A stretch of DNA of 64,000 nt from Desulfomicrobium baculatum DSM 4028 (GTDB taxonomy: Bacteria > Desulfobacterota > Desulfovibrionia > Desulfovibrionales > Desulfomicrobiaceae): positions 124,001-188,000 of the forward strand of contig NC_013173.1 in assembly GCF_000023225.1 (NCBI RefSeq), given 5' to 3'. Made by a program: the position numbers and the translations under genes. Position 1 is the stretch's first letter; each line of letters opens with the position of its first letter. The notes beneath the pieces are model-generated. The model saw nothing but the letters and a program-made list of their open reading frames with translations. It made no database searches and had not been told where the DNA came from. Shown here in pieces: positions 63,716 to 64,000 of this stretch.

Positions 63716-64000
63716 GTGAAGAAGTTTCAACCAATGAACCTGTTCGTCGTCTGCCTGCTTTTGCTCCTGCCCTTTTCAGTTCATGCGGAGGACCTTCAGC
63801 CTGCCGCCGATTCTGCGCCCATTGCGGTGGACGCTTCACCTTCCGGGTCCACTGATATCTGGGCGGGAGCGGTGGGCCACGGTTTTCGCGCCGGGACGCA
63901 GACGTTTCGTCTCGGTGTCGGGATGGGGTACGGAATCAAGATTTTCGGGGCCCGGGAGCGGCACGACCTCCTTCCGATGACGGTTTCTTACGGCCGCATG
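63716..64000 (+). CDS. Probable outer-membrane lipid A deacylase / acyloxyacyl hydrolase (PagL-like), C-terminus cut
   Basis: Visible for 95 codons to the window edge. GTG start at 63716 with AGGAGAG six to eight bases upstream. A signal peptide (MKKFQPMNLFVVCLLLLLPFSVHA) is followed by a low-complexity linker and then WAGAVGHGFRAGTQTFRLGVGMGYGIKIFGARERHDLLPMTVSYGRM, the beginning of a beta-barrel with the pattern of the acyloxyacyl hydrolase/PagL family. The catalytic His-Ser pair lies beyond the edge, so activity cannot be checked. Confidence 0.65.
   Translation, partial: MKKFQPMNLFVVCLLLLLPFSVHAEDLQPAADSAPIAVDASPSGSTDIWAGAVGHGFRAGTQTFRLGVGMGYGIKIFGARERHDLLPMTVSYGRM

Overview
The window reads as chromosome from a Gram-negative sulfate reducer of the Desulfovibrionales type (Desulfomicrobium- or Desulfovibrio-like Desulfobacterota). 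This is inferred from the combination of hydrogenase maturation genes hypCDE, a manganese-dependent DHH-family pyrophosphatase, a mannose-type PTS beside rpoN, hpf, ptsN and rapZ, and a full lipopolysaccharide/Kdo gene set. No rRNA or species-diagnostic gene is present, so the genus is a guess.

Layout. 1-4.1 kb: an RND efflux pump (permease cut by the window edge, plus adaptor) and its TetR repressor, with two matching operator palindromes. 4.6-6.8 kb: a tightly coupled NUDIX / glycogen synthase / glycogen-binding-domain operon. 6.9-9.2 kb: an XRE-cupin regulator and an acyl-CoA synthetase, closed by a terminator. 9.4-38.3 kb: a glycan island. Its left part holds three coupled plus-strand glycosyltransferases facing a minus-strand block with two TagB/TarF-like domains, a LicC-like nucleotidyltransferase and very large multidomain glycosyltransferases, some strikingly AT-rich. 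Its right part, 25.2-38.3 kb, is a GC-rich minus-strand operon: UDP-glucuronate decarboxylase, GT2-WbsX fusion, four methyltransferases (one FkbM), asparagine synthetase-like amidotransferase and a radical SAM enzyme. A WcbI-like gene and a wrecked methyltransferase pseudogene sit at the seam between the two parts.

38.4-39.2 kb: a MntA/HepT-type toxin-antitoxin pair. 39.2-44.7 kb: housekeeping minus-strand genes (TPR protein, carA, kdsB, waaA, ddl, HD-domain protein). 44.8-48.3 kb: hypC-hypD-hypE, a DnaQ-like exonuclease and an unknown protein, with large inverted repeats between genes. 48.7-59.6 kb: a long minus-strand run from pyrG through kdsA, kdsC, lptC, lptA, lptB, rpoN, hpf, ptsN, rapZ and PTS EIIA/EIIB/EIIC to ppaC. 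59.9-61.4 kb: purQ, tadA and a tRNA-Ser whose first bases supply the tadA stop codon. 61.6-63.0 kb: a hipBA pair. The window ends inside a probable lipid A deacylase/acyloxyacyl hydrolase.

The most unusual features are the glycan island, which has many cytoplasmic transferases but no flippase, polymerase or exporter in view; the radical SAM plus amidotransferase plus methyltransferase set; the poly-T frameshift in EIIC; the large inverted repeats; and the tadA/tRNA overlap. All functional statements come from motif recognition by eye. No database search was possible.
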